53,112 bases of DNA from Pseudomonadota bacterium (lineage in GTDB: Bacteria; Pseudomonadota; Alphaproteobacteria; Rhizobiales; Xanthobacteraceae), in the NCBI GenBank assembly GCA_021811945.1, contig JAKAPE010000002.1, positions 1-53,112 of the forward strand, in the 5' to 3' direction. How positions within the stretch are numbered: position 1 is the first letter of the stretch; every line of letters starts with the position of its first letter. A program made the translations under genes and the position numbers. The notes below the pieces were generated by a model that was given only the letters and a program-made list of their open reading frames with translations, made no database searches and was not told where the DNA came from. Positions 8,339 to 16,353 of this stretch are shown in pieces.

Positions 8339-9778
8339 CTACCCCGTTCGTGCCCGCTTCGCGCTTTCCCGTTCATGCAGGCCCGCCGCCTTGGCGTCCG
8401 CCTCGTCCTTATAGACGACGAGGTGCTTGAGCCTTTCATCCGGCGTCCGCGCCAGCGCGTCCAGTCCGGGGGAGAACGTCTTGCGGACCAAGTCGCCAAC
8501 CACGAAATGCGCGGCCGCGTCTGCCTCGATGTCGGTCTCGCAATAGAGGCAACGCAGCTTGCAGCGCTGCCCGGATGGCTCTTTCATCAGATAGAACTTG
8601 TTGGCAGCGTATTGGCGCTCGGCCGGATCGCCGGTGATGCAGTTGGCGTTGCCGCATTGGATGCCGATGCCGATCGGCTGGGCGTAGAGCGGGAGATCAG
8701 ACTTCGCGAAGCCGCCGGCGAACTTGTGCAGCGATTTGTTCTTGTGGAGATGCAGAAGCAGCGAAATCAGCGCCATGCGCACGGGAACGCCATAGGCGGC
8801 CTGGCGGAAGTAGATGGCGCGGCGGTCGCTGTCGAGCGCGGCATCAAGTTCGTTGACGCGCGGCAGGGGGTGCATGACGCTCGCTTCCGCATATTTGGGC
8901 TCGCCCAGGAATTTGGCGTCGATTTTCGGATAAGGTCGTTCTTTCTCGCTCCAGCGTTCCTTCTGGAACCGGGTGACGTAGACCGCGTCGGTCTTCTTTT
9001 GCAGTGCCAATCCGTAATCGATTTCCGGCTCGGCATAGAGCGAGAGCTGATGCGGCTGGTCGGCAGTGACGTAAAGCGCATCGATCGAGCCGGTCCCCGG
9101 TCGAGGCGCCTTGGAGATCATGCGGCAATGAAATTCTTCGCGCAGACGCCCGACCACGTGCGCCGGAAGTTCCATTCCAGGGGCGGGAAGGGGATCGATG
9201 GTGGCGCCGAAGCGCGCCAGCGCATAGACGAAAGAATGAATGGTGCGGCTGCCTTTGAGATCGCCCGCGATTGCAACCTTCATGTTCTTGAGGCTCTTCT
9301 TTTTCGAGCGCAGCGTGAACAGGTCGCAAAGCGTCTGCGTCGGATGCTCGTGGCTGCCATCGCCGCCATTGATCACGGGGACCTGCGCATAGTCGGCAGC
9401 GAGTCGCGCGGCCCCGTCGCGCGGATGGCGGATGACGACGATGTCGGCATAATTGCCGATGACGCGAATGGTGTCGGCGAGGCTTTCGCCCTTGGCGGCG
9501 GAACTCACCGCGGGATCGGCACTGGTGATGTTGGCGCCGCCGAGCCGCAGCATGGCGCTCTCGAACGACAGTCGCGTGCGCGTCGACGGCTCATAGAACA
9601 GGCTCGCCAGAATGAATTTGGAGGCGAGGTCACTGCCGCATCCGATTCGGTAGGGAACGTCGCGATCGGAGAGTTCCTGCAAGAAATCCTGCGCGGCGTC
9701 GAAGACGGTCTCGATCTCCTTGTTGCTGAGATCGTTGATCGAGATGATATGGCGCGTGAGCGGCTGCGATTTCGTCAT
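8339..9778 (-). CDS. pyrB: Aspartate carbamoyltransferase with C-terminal PyrI-like zinc domain
   Basis: Catalyses carbamoyl phosphate + L-aspartate to N-carbamoyl-L-aspartate, the committed step of pyrimidine synthesis. The catalytic part (about residues 1-350) has the key motifs: FYEPSTRTR (carbamoyl-phosphate loop), AKGESLADT (the 80s loop Lys), [17 protein letters not shown] and MHPLPRVNE. After it, residues ~368-430 contain Cys375-x4-Cys380 and Cys410-x2-Cys413 (QCGNANC ... RCLYC), matching the C-terminal zinc domain of PyrI, the E. coli regulatory chain. The PyrI nucleotide-binding domain is absent. The ATG at 9778 was chosen because the earlier residues are not conserved. 479 residues, against ~310 for a normal PyrB. 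Confidence 0.93.
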   Translation of the reverse strand: MTKSQPLTRHIISINDLSNKEIETVFDAAQDFLQELSDRDVPYRIGCGSDLASKFILASLFYEPSTRTRLSFESAMLRLGGANITSADPAVSSAAKGESLADTIRVIGNYADIVVIRHPRDGAARLAADYAQVPVINGGDGSHEHPTQTLCDLFTLRSKKKSLKNMKVAIAGDLKGSRTIHSFVYALARFGATIDPLPAPGMELPAHVVGRLREEFHCRMISKAPRPGTGSIDALYVTADQPHQLSLYAEPEIDYGLALQKKTDAVYVTRFQKERWSEKERPYPKIDAKFLGEPKYAEASVMHPLPRVNELDAALDSDRRAIYFRQAAYGVPVRMALISLLLHLHKNKSLHKFAGGFAKSDLPLYAQPIGIGIQCGNANCITGDPAERQYAANKFYLMKEPSGQRCKLRCLYCETDIEADAAAHFVVGDLVRKTFSPGLDALARTPDERLKHLVVYKDEADAKAAGLHERESAKRARTG

Positions 9779-9910
9779 CAAAGCTCTGCTATAGGCCGAG
9801 GAGCCGCATCCCTGCAAGCCTCTATGGCGCCTGCGCGCCATTGCTGCACAGAGAACCGCGCTGGCCGCGTGATGGTGCTACCATAGGGTAGCTTTCGGGG
9901 ACGAATCGCC

Positions 9911-11551
9911 ATGACCGCCGCGCCACCTTTCGACACGCACGAGGTTTTCAACCAATCGCCACCTTACGAAGACGTCGATCTCTATGCGAGCGACGCAGCG
10001 CTGTCGGAAGCCGTGAAAGCCAACGGCGCCGACAACGAGGCGGGCTTGCTGACCGCCTTCGGCCGCCAATGGGGCATGGCGGAGATGCTCGGCGTGGGAA
10101 GGCAGGCCAACGAGAATCCGCCAAAGCTGCAAAACTTCGACGCCAAGGGCCATCGCCGTGACAGCATCGAGTTCCACCCGGCCTACCATCGCCTGATGCG
10201 CGAGAGCGTGGCGGCCGGGCTGCACGCTTCGACCTGGACAGGTTCCGGTAAACGTGCCGAAGCGCCTGCGGAGGTCGTACGGGCGGCGCGCTACTATATG
10301 GCGGCGCAGGTGGAGGCCGGGCATCTGTGCCCGATCACCATGACGCGAGCGGCGCTCGCTGCACTCGCTGCGGAACCGGCGCTGCTCGCGCAAGTGGCGC
10401 CGAAAGTCGTGAGCGCACGGTACGACCCGCGTTTCATTCCGTGGTGGGAAAAGTCGGGAATGACGCTGGGCATGGGCATGACGGAAAAGCAAGGCGGCAC
10501 CGACGTGCGCGCCAATGCCACCACGGCCACGCCGAATGGAGATGGCTTTACCCTCACCGGCCACAAATGGTTCCTGTCGGCGCCGATGTGCGACGCTTTT
10601 CTGGTACTGGCGCAGGCGCCGGGCGGGCTCACCTGCTTTTTCATGCCGCGGTTCAAGCCGGACGGCAGCGTTAACGCACTGCGCCTGCAGCGGCTCAAAG
10701 ACAAGCTCGGCAATCGGTCAAACGCTTCGAGCGAAGTCGAGTTCGCCGGCGCCTTTGCCTGGCGCGTCGGCGATGAGGGTGCCGGCGTGCGCACCATCAT
10801 CCAGATGGTGCAGTTGACGCGCCTCGATTGCGTCCTTGCTTCGGCCGGCTTCATGCGCATGGCGCTGGCGCAGGCGGTGCACCATTGCCGCCATCGCACC
10901 GTCTTCCAGAAGCGTCTTTACGACCAGCCGATGATGCGGACGGTGCTCGCGGACCTGGCACTGGAGATGGAAGGCGCACTCGCGCTCGCGATGCGGCTTG
11001 CGCGCGCCTTCGACTGCGCCGCCGACGACCCGCGTGAAGCCGCCTATGCGCGCGCCGTCACGCCGGCGGCGAAGTATTGGGTCTGCAAGACCGCGCCCGG
11101 CTTCATCTACGAAGCCATGGAGTGCCTCGGGGGCAACGGCTATGTCGAAGAAAGCATGCTGCCGCGGCTCTTTCGCGAGGCGCCGGTCAATGCCATCTGG
11201 GAAGGTTCCGGAAATGTCATGTGCCTCGACGTGCTGCGGGCGCTCAGGCGCGAGGAGGATGTGGCGGCTCTGTTTGGCGCGCTCGGACGCGAGGCGTTAG
11301 AATTGGCCGGAGAAGAGGCGATCGGCTTTGCGCCCACGCACGTCGCAAACGAGGCCGAAGCGCGCCTCATAGTAGGAAGATTAGCCGTCATGGCGGCGGC
11401 GGCGGCACTCGCCGCGAGCGCGCCGCCGGCGGTGACGGAGGCTTATGTGCGCACGCGGCTGCTTCGGCCGCATGCCGCCTTGTACGGCAGTGACCGGCTC
11501 GACGCAGCGACCATCGATCTCGTGTTGCAGCGCGCGCTTCCGGAGGCGTGA
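9911..11551 (+). CDS. aidB: AidB-like acyl-CoA dehydrogenase family protein
   Basis: Flavoprotein of the acyl-CoA dehydrogenase fold; E. coli AidB binds DNA and is part of the adaptive response to alkylating agents, with only weak dehydrogenase activity. The N-terminus HEVFNQSPPYEDVDLY and the following WG...GR region are diagnostic of AidB rather than of ordinary acyl-CoA dehydrogenases. GMGMTEKQGGTDVR and LTGHKWFLSAPM form the FAD/substrate region, and the C-terminal half contains MECLGGNGYVEESMLPR. 546 residues matches the family (~540). It is transcribed divergently from pyrB with about 130 bp between; no Ada-like regulator is next to it. Confidence 0.93.
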   Translation: MTAAPPFDTHEVFNQSPPYEDVDLYASDAALSEAVKANGADNEAGLLTAFGRQWGMAEMLGVGRQANENPPKLQNFDAKGHRRDSIEFHPAYHRLMRESVAAGLHASTWTGSGKRAEAPAEVVRAARYYMAAQVEAGHLCPITMTRAALAALAAEPALLAQVAPKVVSARYDPRFIPWWEKSGMTLGMGMTEKQGGTDVRANATTATPNGDGFTLTGHKWFLSAPMCDAFLVLAQAPGGLTCFFMPRFKPDGSVNALRLQRLKDKLGNRSNASSEVEFAGAFAWRVGDEGAGVRTIIQMVQLTRLDCVLASAGFMRMALAQAVHHCRHRTVFQKRLYDQPMMRTVLADLALEMEGALALAMRLARAFDCAADDPREAAYARAVTPAAKYWVCKTAPGFIYEAMECLGGNGYVEESMLPRLFREAPVNAIWEGSGNVMCLDVLRALRREEDVAALFGALGREALELAGEEAIGFAPTHVANEAEARLIVGRLAVMAAAAALAASAPPAVTEAYVRTRLLRPHAALYGSDRLDAATIDLVLQRALPEA

Positions 11552-11601
11552 GGTGGATGATCTTCAACGATTGGCGCGCGAGGCTTTGTGCCTCCGCGCG
11601 A

Positions 11602-12075
11602 TCAAGCCGGCGTGCAGCGCTTCAGCCAATCGAGCGCCCCCTGCAAAATGTAGGCGGCGGCATGCTGGTCAATGACGGCTTTGCGCTTTTCGCGGCTGGC
11701 ATCCGCCGCAATGAGGGCTCGCTCGACCGCGGCGGTCGATAATCGCTCATCCCACAGCGCGATGGGAAGCGCTGTGACGGCGGCGAGATTCTTGGCGAAG
11801 GCCCGAGTCGCCTGCGCCCGCGGGCCCTCCGTTCCGTTCATGTTGATCGGCAGCCCGAGCACGAAGCCGGCGGCGCGCCGCTCGTCGGTCAGCGCCAGCA
11901 GGTGTCGCACATCGCTGCTGAAGCGCTTGCGCAAAATTGTCTCGACAGGCGCCGCCAAGCGGCGGTCGGGATCGCTCGCTGCAACCCCGATGGTCTTGGT
12001 GCCGAGATCAAGCCCGATCAAGCCGCCGCGCGGCGGCAACAAGACGGCGGCCTCGGCGAGGGAAACGACCGGCAT
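11602..12075 (-). CDS. ruvX: Putative pre-16S rRNA nuclease / Holliday-junction resolvase-like RuvX (YqgF)
   Basis: RNase H-fold protein involved in processing of the 5' end of 16S rRNA and also described as a Holliday-junction resolvase homologue. The motifs are GLDLGTKTIGVA (first catalytic Asp), GLPINMNGTEG, WDERLSTAAVE, and DQHAAAYILQGALD near the end (second Asp). 157 residues is normal. It converges with aidB, whose stop is 50 bp away, and pyrB lies beyond aidB, a frequent vicinity in Hyphomicrobiales. Confidence 0.93.
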   Translation of the reverse strand: MPVVSLAEAAVLLPPRGGLIGLDLGTKTIGVAASDPDRRLAAPVETILRKRFSSDVRHLLALTDERRAAGFVLGLPINMNGTEGPRAQATRAFAKNLAAVTALPIALWDERLSTAAVERALIAADASREKRKAVIDQHAAAYILQGALDWLKRCTPA

Positions 12076-12191
12076 CGCGCCGCGTTAGCATGCCCGGCTG
12101 CCCGCGGCCAACGTGCTGCCTTTCCTGCGCCAGCAAGGTCGCCCGGGCGGCAAGCCTGCAAGCCGGGCCGGCATTTGAAGTAGATGCGCAC

Positions 12192-12227
12192 AAAAAACAC
12201 AACGCCCGCGCGAGGCGGGCGTTGTGT
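12192..12227 (-). terminator. Rho-independent terminator of the DUF1127 gene
   Basis: A 13-bp perfect stem (ACACAACGCCCGC / GCGGGCGTTGTGT) with a 5-nt loop is followed, on the minus strand, by a run of six T. It lies about 20 nt beyond the stop codon of the DUF1127 gene, exactly where its transcript should end. Confidence 0.88.
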
Positions 12228-12245
12228 CGCGAAAGATGTGTGCAG

Positions 12246-12476
12246 TCAGCTATGCGCGTGCTTGCGAATAATTGGCGGGCTATGCCACCGGACGTCACCG
12301 CCGTGTTCCGCGCGAGCTTCGCGAGCTTGATGAGCGTGCTCATGGGCGATCCGCGGAATATCCGAACGGGTAATCCCAATATCTGCAAGCTCTCGATCAG
12401 TGAGAGGCGAAAGCTCCTCGATTGCCGTGCCGTAACGCCTCCAGGCCTCGAAGGAGCGGACAATGAACCCGAACAT
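12246..12476 (-). CDS. DUF1127 domain small protein
   Basis: 76-residue protein. The ATG at 12476 (MFGFIVRSFEAWRRYG) is used; the longer ORF start is not conserved. The DUF1127 core is clear: a W-R-rich helix, then ELSPLTDRELADIGITRSDI, followed by a histidine-rich tail (AHEHAHQ). Small DUF1127 proteins (YjiS-like) in alphaproteobacteria are linked to RNA turnover, phosphate/carbon metabolism and PhaR/stress regulons; the role of this one is unknown. It is a single-gene unit with its own terminator, and two tandem palindromes lie 70-105 bp upstream. Confidence 0.85.
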   Translation of the reverse strand: MFGFIVRSFEAWRRYGTAIEELSPLTDRELADIGITRSDIPRIAHEHAHQAREARAEHGGDVRWHSPPIIRKHAHS

Positions 12477-12546
12477 GGCCTTATCCTTTCCCCGACTGCG
12501 CTCCTCGCCGCGGTCGGAAACCTTCGTAAAAGAAAATACGAAGTTA

Positions 12547-12581
12547 TGTGCAGTGCACAATATATTTTGCTGCAGTGCAGC
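12547..12581 (-). promoter_or_regulatory. Pair of 13-bp palindromes, candidate operator
   Basis: TGTGCAGTGCACA (12547-12559) and GCTGCAGTGCAGC (12569-12581) share the core TGCAGTGCA and have centres 22 bp apart, i.e. two helical turns on the same DNA face, separated by an AT-rich stretch (ATATATTTT). This is the layout of a tandem repressor site. They lie upstream of the minus-strand DUF1127 gene. The TGC-N3-GCA core recalls sites described for PhaR-type regulators of polyhydroxybutyrate metabolism; that link is a guess from memory. Confidence 0.5.
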
Positions 12582-12787
12582 TAAGAATTAAACGCATATC
12601 CTAATGCCTTGAATTAATGTGATTTTAATCACCATGACCCATCGATTCGCTTCCGGAAAACGACCCGCAGTCGGCGGTGCTATTGACTGTAATTCCGCCA
12701 CAACATCACCCCTTCTCTGCCGCAGTCGGCTTCTCATATGCAGGCTGTGTTGCACGTTGTGTGCGTGTTGAGTCGGGGGTGTTTGCA

Positions 12788-12988
12788 ATGGGGACTATCC
12801 AAGATCACCGGCGCTGCGCGGAAGAATGCGTCGCAAGGGCGCAGCGCTCGGCTGACGACAATGACAAGGCTCTGTGGTTGACCTTGGCGCAGTCATGGGT
12901 GCGCTTGGCCGAGCACGCTGCGCGTTCCACCGCGGCGCTGGATATTGGCTCCGTGCGGCAGGGCGATAGGGCGCCGGATGGAATGTGA
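12788..12988 (+). CDS. Small hypothetical protein (DHRRCAEEC-type)
   Basis: 66-residue soluble helical protein beginning MGTIQDHRRCAEECVARA. The segment DNDKALWLTLAQSWVRLAEH is characteristic of a family of short proteins abundant in Bradyrhizobium and relatives, as I remember. The ATG at 12788 is selected over the longer ORF because the conserved part starts there. No signal peptide or membrane segment. Function unknown; it stands alone, with no operon partner. Confidence 0.65.
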   Translation: MGTIQDHRRCAEECVARAQRSADDNDKALWLTLAQSWVRLAEHAARSTAALDIGSVRQGDRAPDGM

Positions 12989-13154
12989 AATCCGAGGAGG
13001 CTGCGCAGGATCGGTTTGTTAAAGCCGAATCGGCTTTTTCTCGCTTGGGGTTGGAACCGCATGTGGGCGGCGGGCTCTTTGCACCGCGCCTACCGCTGCA
13101 CAACCTATTCGGCCGAGTGCGGATCGCGGACTGGGGAGTCGCGCTGTGCTCGAC

Positions 13155-13460
13155 CTACTGTCCGTGGCCCGCGAGTACTGTACGGCAGGCCACGCTAATG
13201 CGCAGCCGGTGCGCCTGGAGGCAATCGAGGACCGCGAATATGTCCGTCGATTGATCGTCCTTCACCAGCTTCCGGCAGTACCGCATCACGTCCGGATGGC
13301 ATGCGGCTCGTTCTCTGTGGGTTCCCTGTCCGGGCGGAGGTTGCGCCGACCGGGACGCCGCGACCGCCGTCGCCACCGTCATCGCCACCGTCATCGCCAC
13401 CGTCATCGCCAGGGCGATCACGAAGGCGGATCCGCGTAAAACGGGGCGTGCTTGCAGCAT
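13155..13460 (-). CDS. Small exported cysteine-containing protein
   Basis: 101-residue protein with a signal peptide (MLQARPVLRGSAFVIALAM..., cleavage likely near AVAAS) and a mature part with four cysteines: ACHPDVMRYC ... DCLQAH ... SVACRTVL. Such ACxPDxxRxC...CL...C patterns occur in short exported proteins of rhizobia and could form two disulfides or bind a ligand; function unknown. A GAGG element precedes the ATG. The signal-peptide core is built from a 12-bp tandem repeat encoding MTVA units. Confidence 0.65.
   Translation of the reverse strand: MLQARPVLRGSAFVIALAMTVAMTVAMTVATAVAASRSAQPPPGQGTHRERAACHPDVMRYCRKLVKDDQSTDIFAVLDCLQAHRLRISVACRTVLAGHGQ
13372..13411 (-). repeat. 12-bp tandem repeat inside a signal peptide
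   Basis: Three perfect copies of GCCACCGTCATC plus a partial fourth encode the repeating MTVA tetrapeptide in the hydrophobic core of the exported-protein signal peptide. A change in copy number would alter the core by four residues and keep the frame. Confidence 0.88.
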
Positions 13461-13502
13461 GGTCTCTTCCCTCTTTATCTTCTCTCCGCTGCGCGGGGGG
13501 CT

Positions 13503-13664
13503 TTATCTCATATTCCGCCATGTCGCGTCGGCGTATCTGTGTGAATCTCGCACGATTTCTGGCGCATGTGACACCACCGCAACGATCGTGCAGACGATGA
13601 CGGCTCCTAGGCCAGCAGCAACAGCCAAAGCAGCACCGCGGCACCGGTCCGCGAGCTTCGCCAT
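13503..13664 (-). CDS. Possible small single-span membrane protein
   Basis: 53-residue ORF from ATG 13664 (MAKLADRCRGAALAV). It has one hydrophobic segment (about residues 10-31, ALAVAAGLGAVIVCTIVAVV) preceded by basic residues, and a polar tail. The ribosome site is weak and no family is recognised. It lies in a gap between the exported-protein gene and tRNA-Val that otherwise holds nothing, so it may be a real small membrane protein or chance. Confidence 0.3.
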   Translation of the reverse strand: MAKLADRCRGAALAVAAGLGAVIVCTIVAVVSHAPEIVRDSHRYADATWRNMR

Positions 13665-13703
13665 GACGAAACGATAGGTAACCCCGATGATCGCGCTCAA
13701 TGC

Positions 13704-13732
13704 TTGCGCAATCGCACACTGCGGCGATAAAT
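13704..13732 (+). promoter_or_regulatory. Candidate promoter of tRNA-Val
   Basis: TTGCGC followed 17 bp later by ATAAAT, ending 10 bp before the mature tRNA-Val 5' end. Boxes and spacing are reasonable for a housekeeping sigma promoter, though the short distance to the tRNA leaves only a brief leader. Confidence 0.35.
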
Positions 13733-13742
13733 CTGGCAGCTA

Positions 13743-13818
13743 GGGCGGTTAGCTCAGATGGTAGAGCGTCTGCTTTACACGCAGGATGTCGGCGGTTCGA
13801 GTCCGTCACCGCCCACCA
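13743..13818 (+). tRNA. tRNA-Val (anticodon UAC)
   Basis: Cloverleaf with acceptor arms GGGCGGT / ACCGCCC, D-arm GCTCAGATGGTAGAGC, anticodon arm with loop TTTACAC giving anticodon UAC, and T-arm GGCGGTTCGAGTCCGTC; the 3' CCA is encoded. 76 nt. Its position beside hupB and tRNA-Asp, ahead of nuo, is a conserved arrangement in Bradyrhizobium-like genomes. Confidence 0.97.
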
Positions 13819-13853
13819 TCAGATGACCCTGGTCATCAGATGGCGAGAACCCA

Positions 13854-13894
13854 GATGACAGAGGACGGAAGACGACCTTCCGTCCTCCGTCATC
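13854..13894. terminator. Hairpin between tRNA-Val and hupB
   Basis: An 11-bp perfect stem (GAGGACGGAAG / CTTCCGTCCTC, 5-nt loop) extends, after one mismatch, by six more pairs (GATGAC / GTCATC). It lies between the convergent tRNA-Val (+) and hupB (-) and may terminate both transcripts. No strong T-run follows on either strand, so it is only a probable terminator. Confidence 0.5.
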
Positions 13895-13900
13895 CGATCC

Positions 13901-14194
13901 TTAGATCGCCTCCTTGAGCTCCTTCGAGGCGCGGAAGGCGACCTTCTTGCTCGCCTTGATCTGAATGGCCTCGCCGGTAGCGGGATTGCGGCCCATGCGC
14001 GCGGCGCGCTTCCTCACTTGCAGAATGCCGAGGCCGCCGATGCGGATGCGCTCGCCTTTTTTGAGGTGTTTGACAATCTGACCCACCAGATCGCCGAGGA
14101 TGGCTTCTGCCTGCTTTTTCGTAAGTTCGTTGTCCTCCGCAAGGCTTGCCGCAAGGTGCTTCAAAGTAACGGTCGTAACTGGTTTGCTTGCCAT
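13901..14194 (-). CDS. hupB: HU family DNA-binding protein
   Basis: Nucleoid-associated protein that bends and compacts DNA as a dimer. 97 residues; helices at 8-45 (TLKHLAASLAEDNELTKKQ), beta-arm region with GLGILQVRKRAARMGRNPATGE and C-terminal KKVAFRASKELKEAI. The RKRAARxGRNPxTGE signature is the flexible DNA-binding arm. A strong GAGGAGG site lies just upstream of the ATG. lon, which often accompanies this gene, is not in the window. Confidence 0.96.
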   Translation of the reverse strand: MASKPVTTVTLKHLAASLAEDNELTKKQAEAILGDLVGQIVKHLKKGERIRIGGLGILQVRKRAARMGRNPATGEAIQIKASKKVAFRASKELKEAI

Positions 14195-14383
14195 TTGAAC
14201 CTCCTCGATGACGCGATGGCAATTGAGAAACGCGCCCTCACCACAAACGCGTTAGACGATTCGGCTGGGGCTGGCCACGCTTGTTTTGCCGATTCCACCG
14301 ATGTTTTTCGCGCTGTCGGGGTATCTGGGCCCGTCGTGCCGCGTGCACAAGACGCCCGCGCGGCCCATTTTTCGGCGCAATCC

Positions 14384-14412
14384 TTGACTTGCCGGGAGGT
14401 GGGTCTTAACTG
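14384..14412 (+). promoter_or_regulatory. Candidate promoter of tRNA-Asp
   Basis: TTGACT, a 17-bp spacer and TAACTG end 14 bp before the mature tRNA-Asp 5' end. The -35 box and the spacing are close to the housekeeping consensus. Confidence 0.5.
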
Positions 14413-14426
14413 CGCAGCGCGCCCGC

Positions 14427-14503
14427 GGGGGCGTAGCTCAGTTGGTTAGAGCGTCGGCCTGTCACGCCGAAGGTCGCGGGTTCGAGTCCCGTCGCTCCCG
14501 CCA
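14427..14503 (+). tRNA. tRNA-Asp (anticodon GUC)
   Basis: Acceptor arms GGGGGCG / CGCTCCC (one G-U pair), D-arm GCTCAGTTGGTTAGAGC, anticodon loop CTGTCAC (GUC), T-arm CGCGGGTTCGAGTCCCG and encoded CCA. 77 nt, discriminator G as expected for Asp. Confidence 0.97.
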
Positions 14504-14611
14504 GTGATTTCAAGTATTTAGCAGCCTGAAGCCCGCGTCGTTTCCGAAGCGCGGCCGCCGCGCTTGTCTCATCGTTCCACGACCCTCAGCTGGGCAAATG
14601 CACAGCTCATC

Positions 14612-14640
14612 TTGCACCTTTTTGTGCACTGCGCTAAAGG
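14612..14640 (+). promoter_or_regulatory. Candidate promoter of the nuo operon
   Basis: TTGCAC, 17-bp spacer, TAAAGG about 145 nt upstream of nuoA. The -35 region overlaps a short inverted repeat (TGCAC-CTTTTT-GTGCA), and TGTGCACTGCGC resembles the palindromes upstream of the DUF1127 gene. Tentative. Confidence 0.3.
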
Positions 14641-14783
14641 TCGCCGCGTTCCGTTTTCCGGCGTCAATCCGCAAAGATATTGGGGCAAATCGGCGCAGAC
14701 CTCGCGGATGCGGAACCGCGCTTTGGGAAGCATGCTTGAACGAGACGGAGGCTCCCGCAAGGGATCGGCCGGAGGCACTGCCG

Positions 14784-15161
14784 ATGACTCAGTCGCTCAA
14801 CCAGTTGCTGCTCGCCTACCTGCCGCTCGTCGTCTTCATTGCGGTCGCCGCCGCGATCGGCGTTGCGATGCTGATTATGCCGTTCATGATGGCCTACAGG
14901 CAGCCCGACGCGGAAAAGCTGTCGGCCTACGAATGCGGCTTCAACGCCTTCGACGATGCCCGCATGAAATTCGACGTGCGTTTCTACCTGGTCGCCATTC
15001 TTTTCATCATTTTCGATCTCGAGGTCACTTTTCTGTTTCCCTGGGCGGTCGCGTTCCGTCAGCTCGGCCTGTTCGGCTTCTGGTCGATGATGCTGTTTCT
15101 TGCCGTACTCACGGTCGGGTTTATCTACGAATGGAAGAAGGGAGCGCTCGAATGGAGCTGA
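14784..15161 (+). CDS. nuoA: NADH-quinone oxidoreductase subunit A
   Basis: Membrane subunit of respiratory complex I near the quinone chamber. 125 residues, with three transmembrane helices (about 8-32, 65-87, 93-115) and the conserved loop [25 protein letters not shown] containing the essential Cys. The ATG at 14784 follows a GGAGG site; the longer ORF upstream is not part of the protein. It is the first gene of the nuo operon, and its 3' end overlaps nuoB by 10 nt. Confidence 0.97.
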   Translation: MTQSLNQLLLAYLPLVVFIAVAAAIGVAMLIMPFMMAYRQPDAEKLSAYECGFNAFDDARMKFDVRFYLVAILFIIFDLEVTFLFPWAVAFRQLGLFGFWSMMLFLAVLTVGFIYEWKKGALEWS

Positions 15162-15721
15162 GCGAACCCGCGATCCTCATGCCACCCGAGAAACTGGGGG
15201 CCGCGCCCGCCAGCAAGCCGGGCGGGAAGGACTCGTTTTTCGTCGGCCTCAACAACGAGCTTGCCGACAAGGGATTCCTTGTCACGGCGGTCGACGACCT
15301 TATCGCCTGGGCGCGTACCGGCTCGCTGATGTGGATGACGTTCGGCCTCGCCTGCTGCGCCGTCGAGATGATGCAGATGTCGATGCCGCGCTATGACGCC
15401 GAACGCTTCGGCTTCGCCCCGCGCGCCTCGCCGCGACAGGCGGATGTGATGATCGTCGCCGGCACGCTGACCAACAAGATGGCGCCCGCGCTGCGCAAGG
15501 TCTACGACCAGATGCCGGAGCCGCGTTACGTCATCTCCATGGGATCGTGCGCCAACGGCGGAGGCTATTATCACTATTCGTACGCGGTGGTGCGGGGCTG
15601 CGACCGGATCGTGCCGGTCGATATCTATGTCCCTGGCTGTCCGCCGACCGCCGAGGCGCTGCTCTACGGGGTGCTCCTCTTGCAGAAGAAGATCCGCCGC
15701 ACCGCCACGATTGAGCGCTGA
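15152..15721 (+). CDS. nuoB: NADH-quinone oxidoreductase subunit B
   Basis: Peripheral-arm subunit that holds the terminal [4Fe-4S] cluster N2, the direct electron donor to quinone. Cluster ligands are visible: the double Cys in [10 protein letters not shown], Cys in MGSCANGGG and Cys in [11 protein letters not shown]. 189 residues. The start overlaps the end of nuoA (AATGGAGCTGA), suggesting translational coupling. The first ~25 residues are a variable leader. Confidence 0.97.
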   Translation: MELSEPAILMPPEKLGAAPASKPGGKDSFFVGLNNELADKGFLVTAVDDLIAWARTGSLMWMTFGLACCAVEMMQMSMPRYDAERFGFAPRASPRQADVMIVAGTLTNKMAPALRKVYDQMPEPRYVISMGSCANGGGYYHYSYAVVRGCDRIVPVDIYVPGCPPTAEALLYGVLLLQKKIRRTATIER

Positions 15722-15724
15722 ATC

Positions 15725-16351
15725 ATGGATGATACGCTCGACACACTCGGCCGCACCATCGCGGAGGCGCTTGCCCCTTCGGTCGCCGGCTACGCTCTGG
15801 CGCACCACGAACTGACGGTAAGTGCGGAGGCGCAAGACATTGTGGCTGTCATGCGCTTTTTGCGCGACGATCCGCGCTGTCTGTTCTGGTGCATCATCGA
15901 CGTGACCGCGGTCGACTGGCCGGGCCGCGAGCGACGCTTCGACGTCGTCTACCATCTGCTGTCGCCGAAGCACAATTTCCGCATCCGCGTGAAAATCGCG
16001 ACCGACGAGACGACGCCGGTGCCGTCGATCATCGAGGTGTATCCCGGCGCCGACTGGTTCGAGCGCGAGACCTACGACCTTTACGGCGTCGTCTTCACCG
16101 GTCATCCCGACATGCGGCGGCTGCTCACGGACTACGGCTTCGAGGGCCATCCGCTACGCAAGGACTTTCCGCTCACCGGCTTCGTCGAAGTGCGCTATGA
16201 CGACGAGCTCAAGCGCGTGGTCTATGCGCCGGTGCGTCTGGCGCAGGAATTCCGCAACTTCGATTTTCTCTCGCCGTGGGAGGGCACGGACTATGTGCTG
16301 CCTGGCGACGAGAAAGCGGGGAAGATCGGCCCCACGGGACAGGGATCGTGA
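15725..16351 (+). CDS. nuoC: NADH-quinone oxidoreductase subunit C
   Basis: 30-kDa peripheral-arm subunit that stabilises the NuoB/NuoD quinone site. The family signature ERETYDLYG and the block [17 protein letters not shown] are present. 208 residues; a separate NuoC (not the NuoCD fusion of E. coli). It starts 3 bp after nuoB and is followed directly by the thioesterase gene. Confidence 0.97.
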   Translation: MDDTLDTLGRTIAEALAPSVAGYALAHHELTVSAEAQDIVAVMRFLRDDPRCLFWCIIDVTAVDWPGRERRFDVVYHLLSPKHNFRIRVKIATDETTPVPSIIEVYPGADWFERETYDLYGVVFTGHPDMRRLLTDYGFEGHPLRKDFPLTGFVEVRYDDELKRVVYAPVRLAQEFRNFDFLSPWEGTDYVLPGDEKAGKIGPTGQGS

Positions 16352-16353
16352 AT

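Noticed and set aside
8216-9886. 556-residue ORF antisense to pyrB
   Set aside because: Shadow of pyrB with the arginine/histidine-rich composition expected from antisense frames.
12588-12788. 66-residue minus-strand ORF
   Set aside because: No family resemblance, poor start context, and it overlaps the probable promoter region of the plus-strand small gene.
13195-13809. 204-residue minus-strand ORF running through tRNA-Val
   Set aside because: It passes through a tRNA gene and overlaps the better-supported exported-protein gene in another frame.
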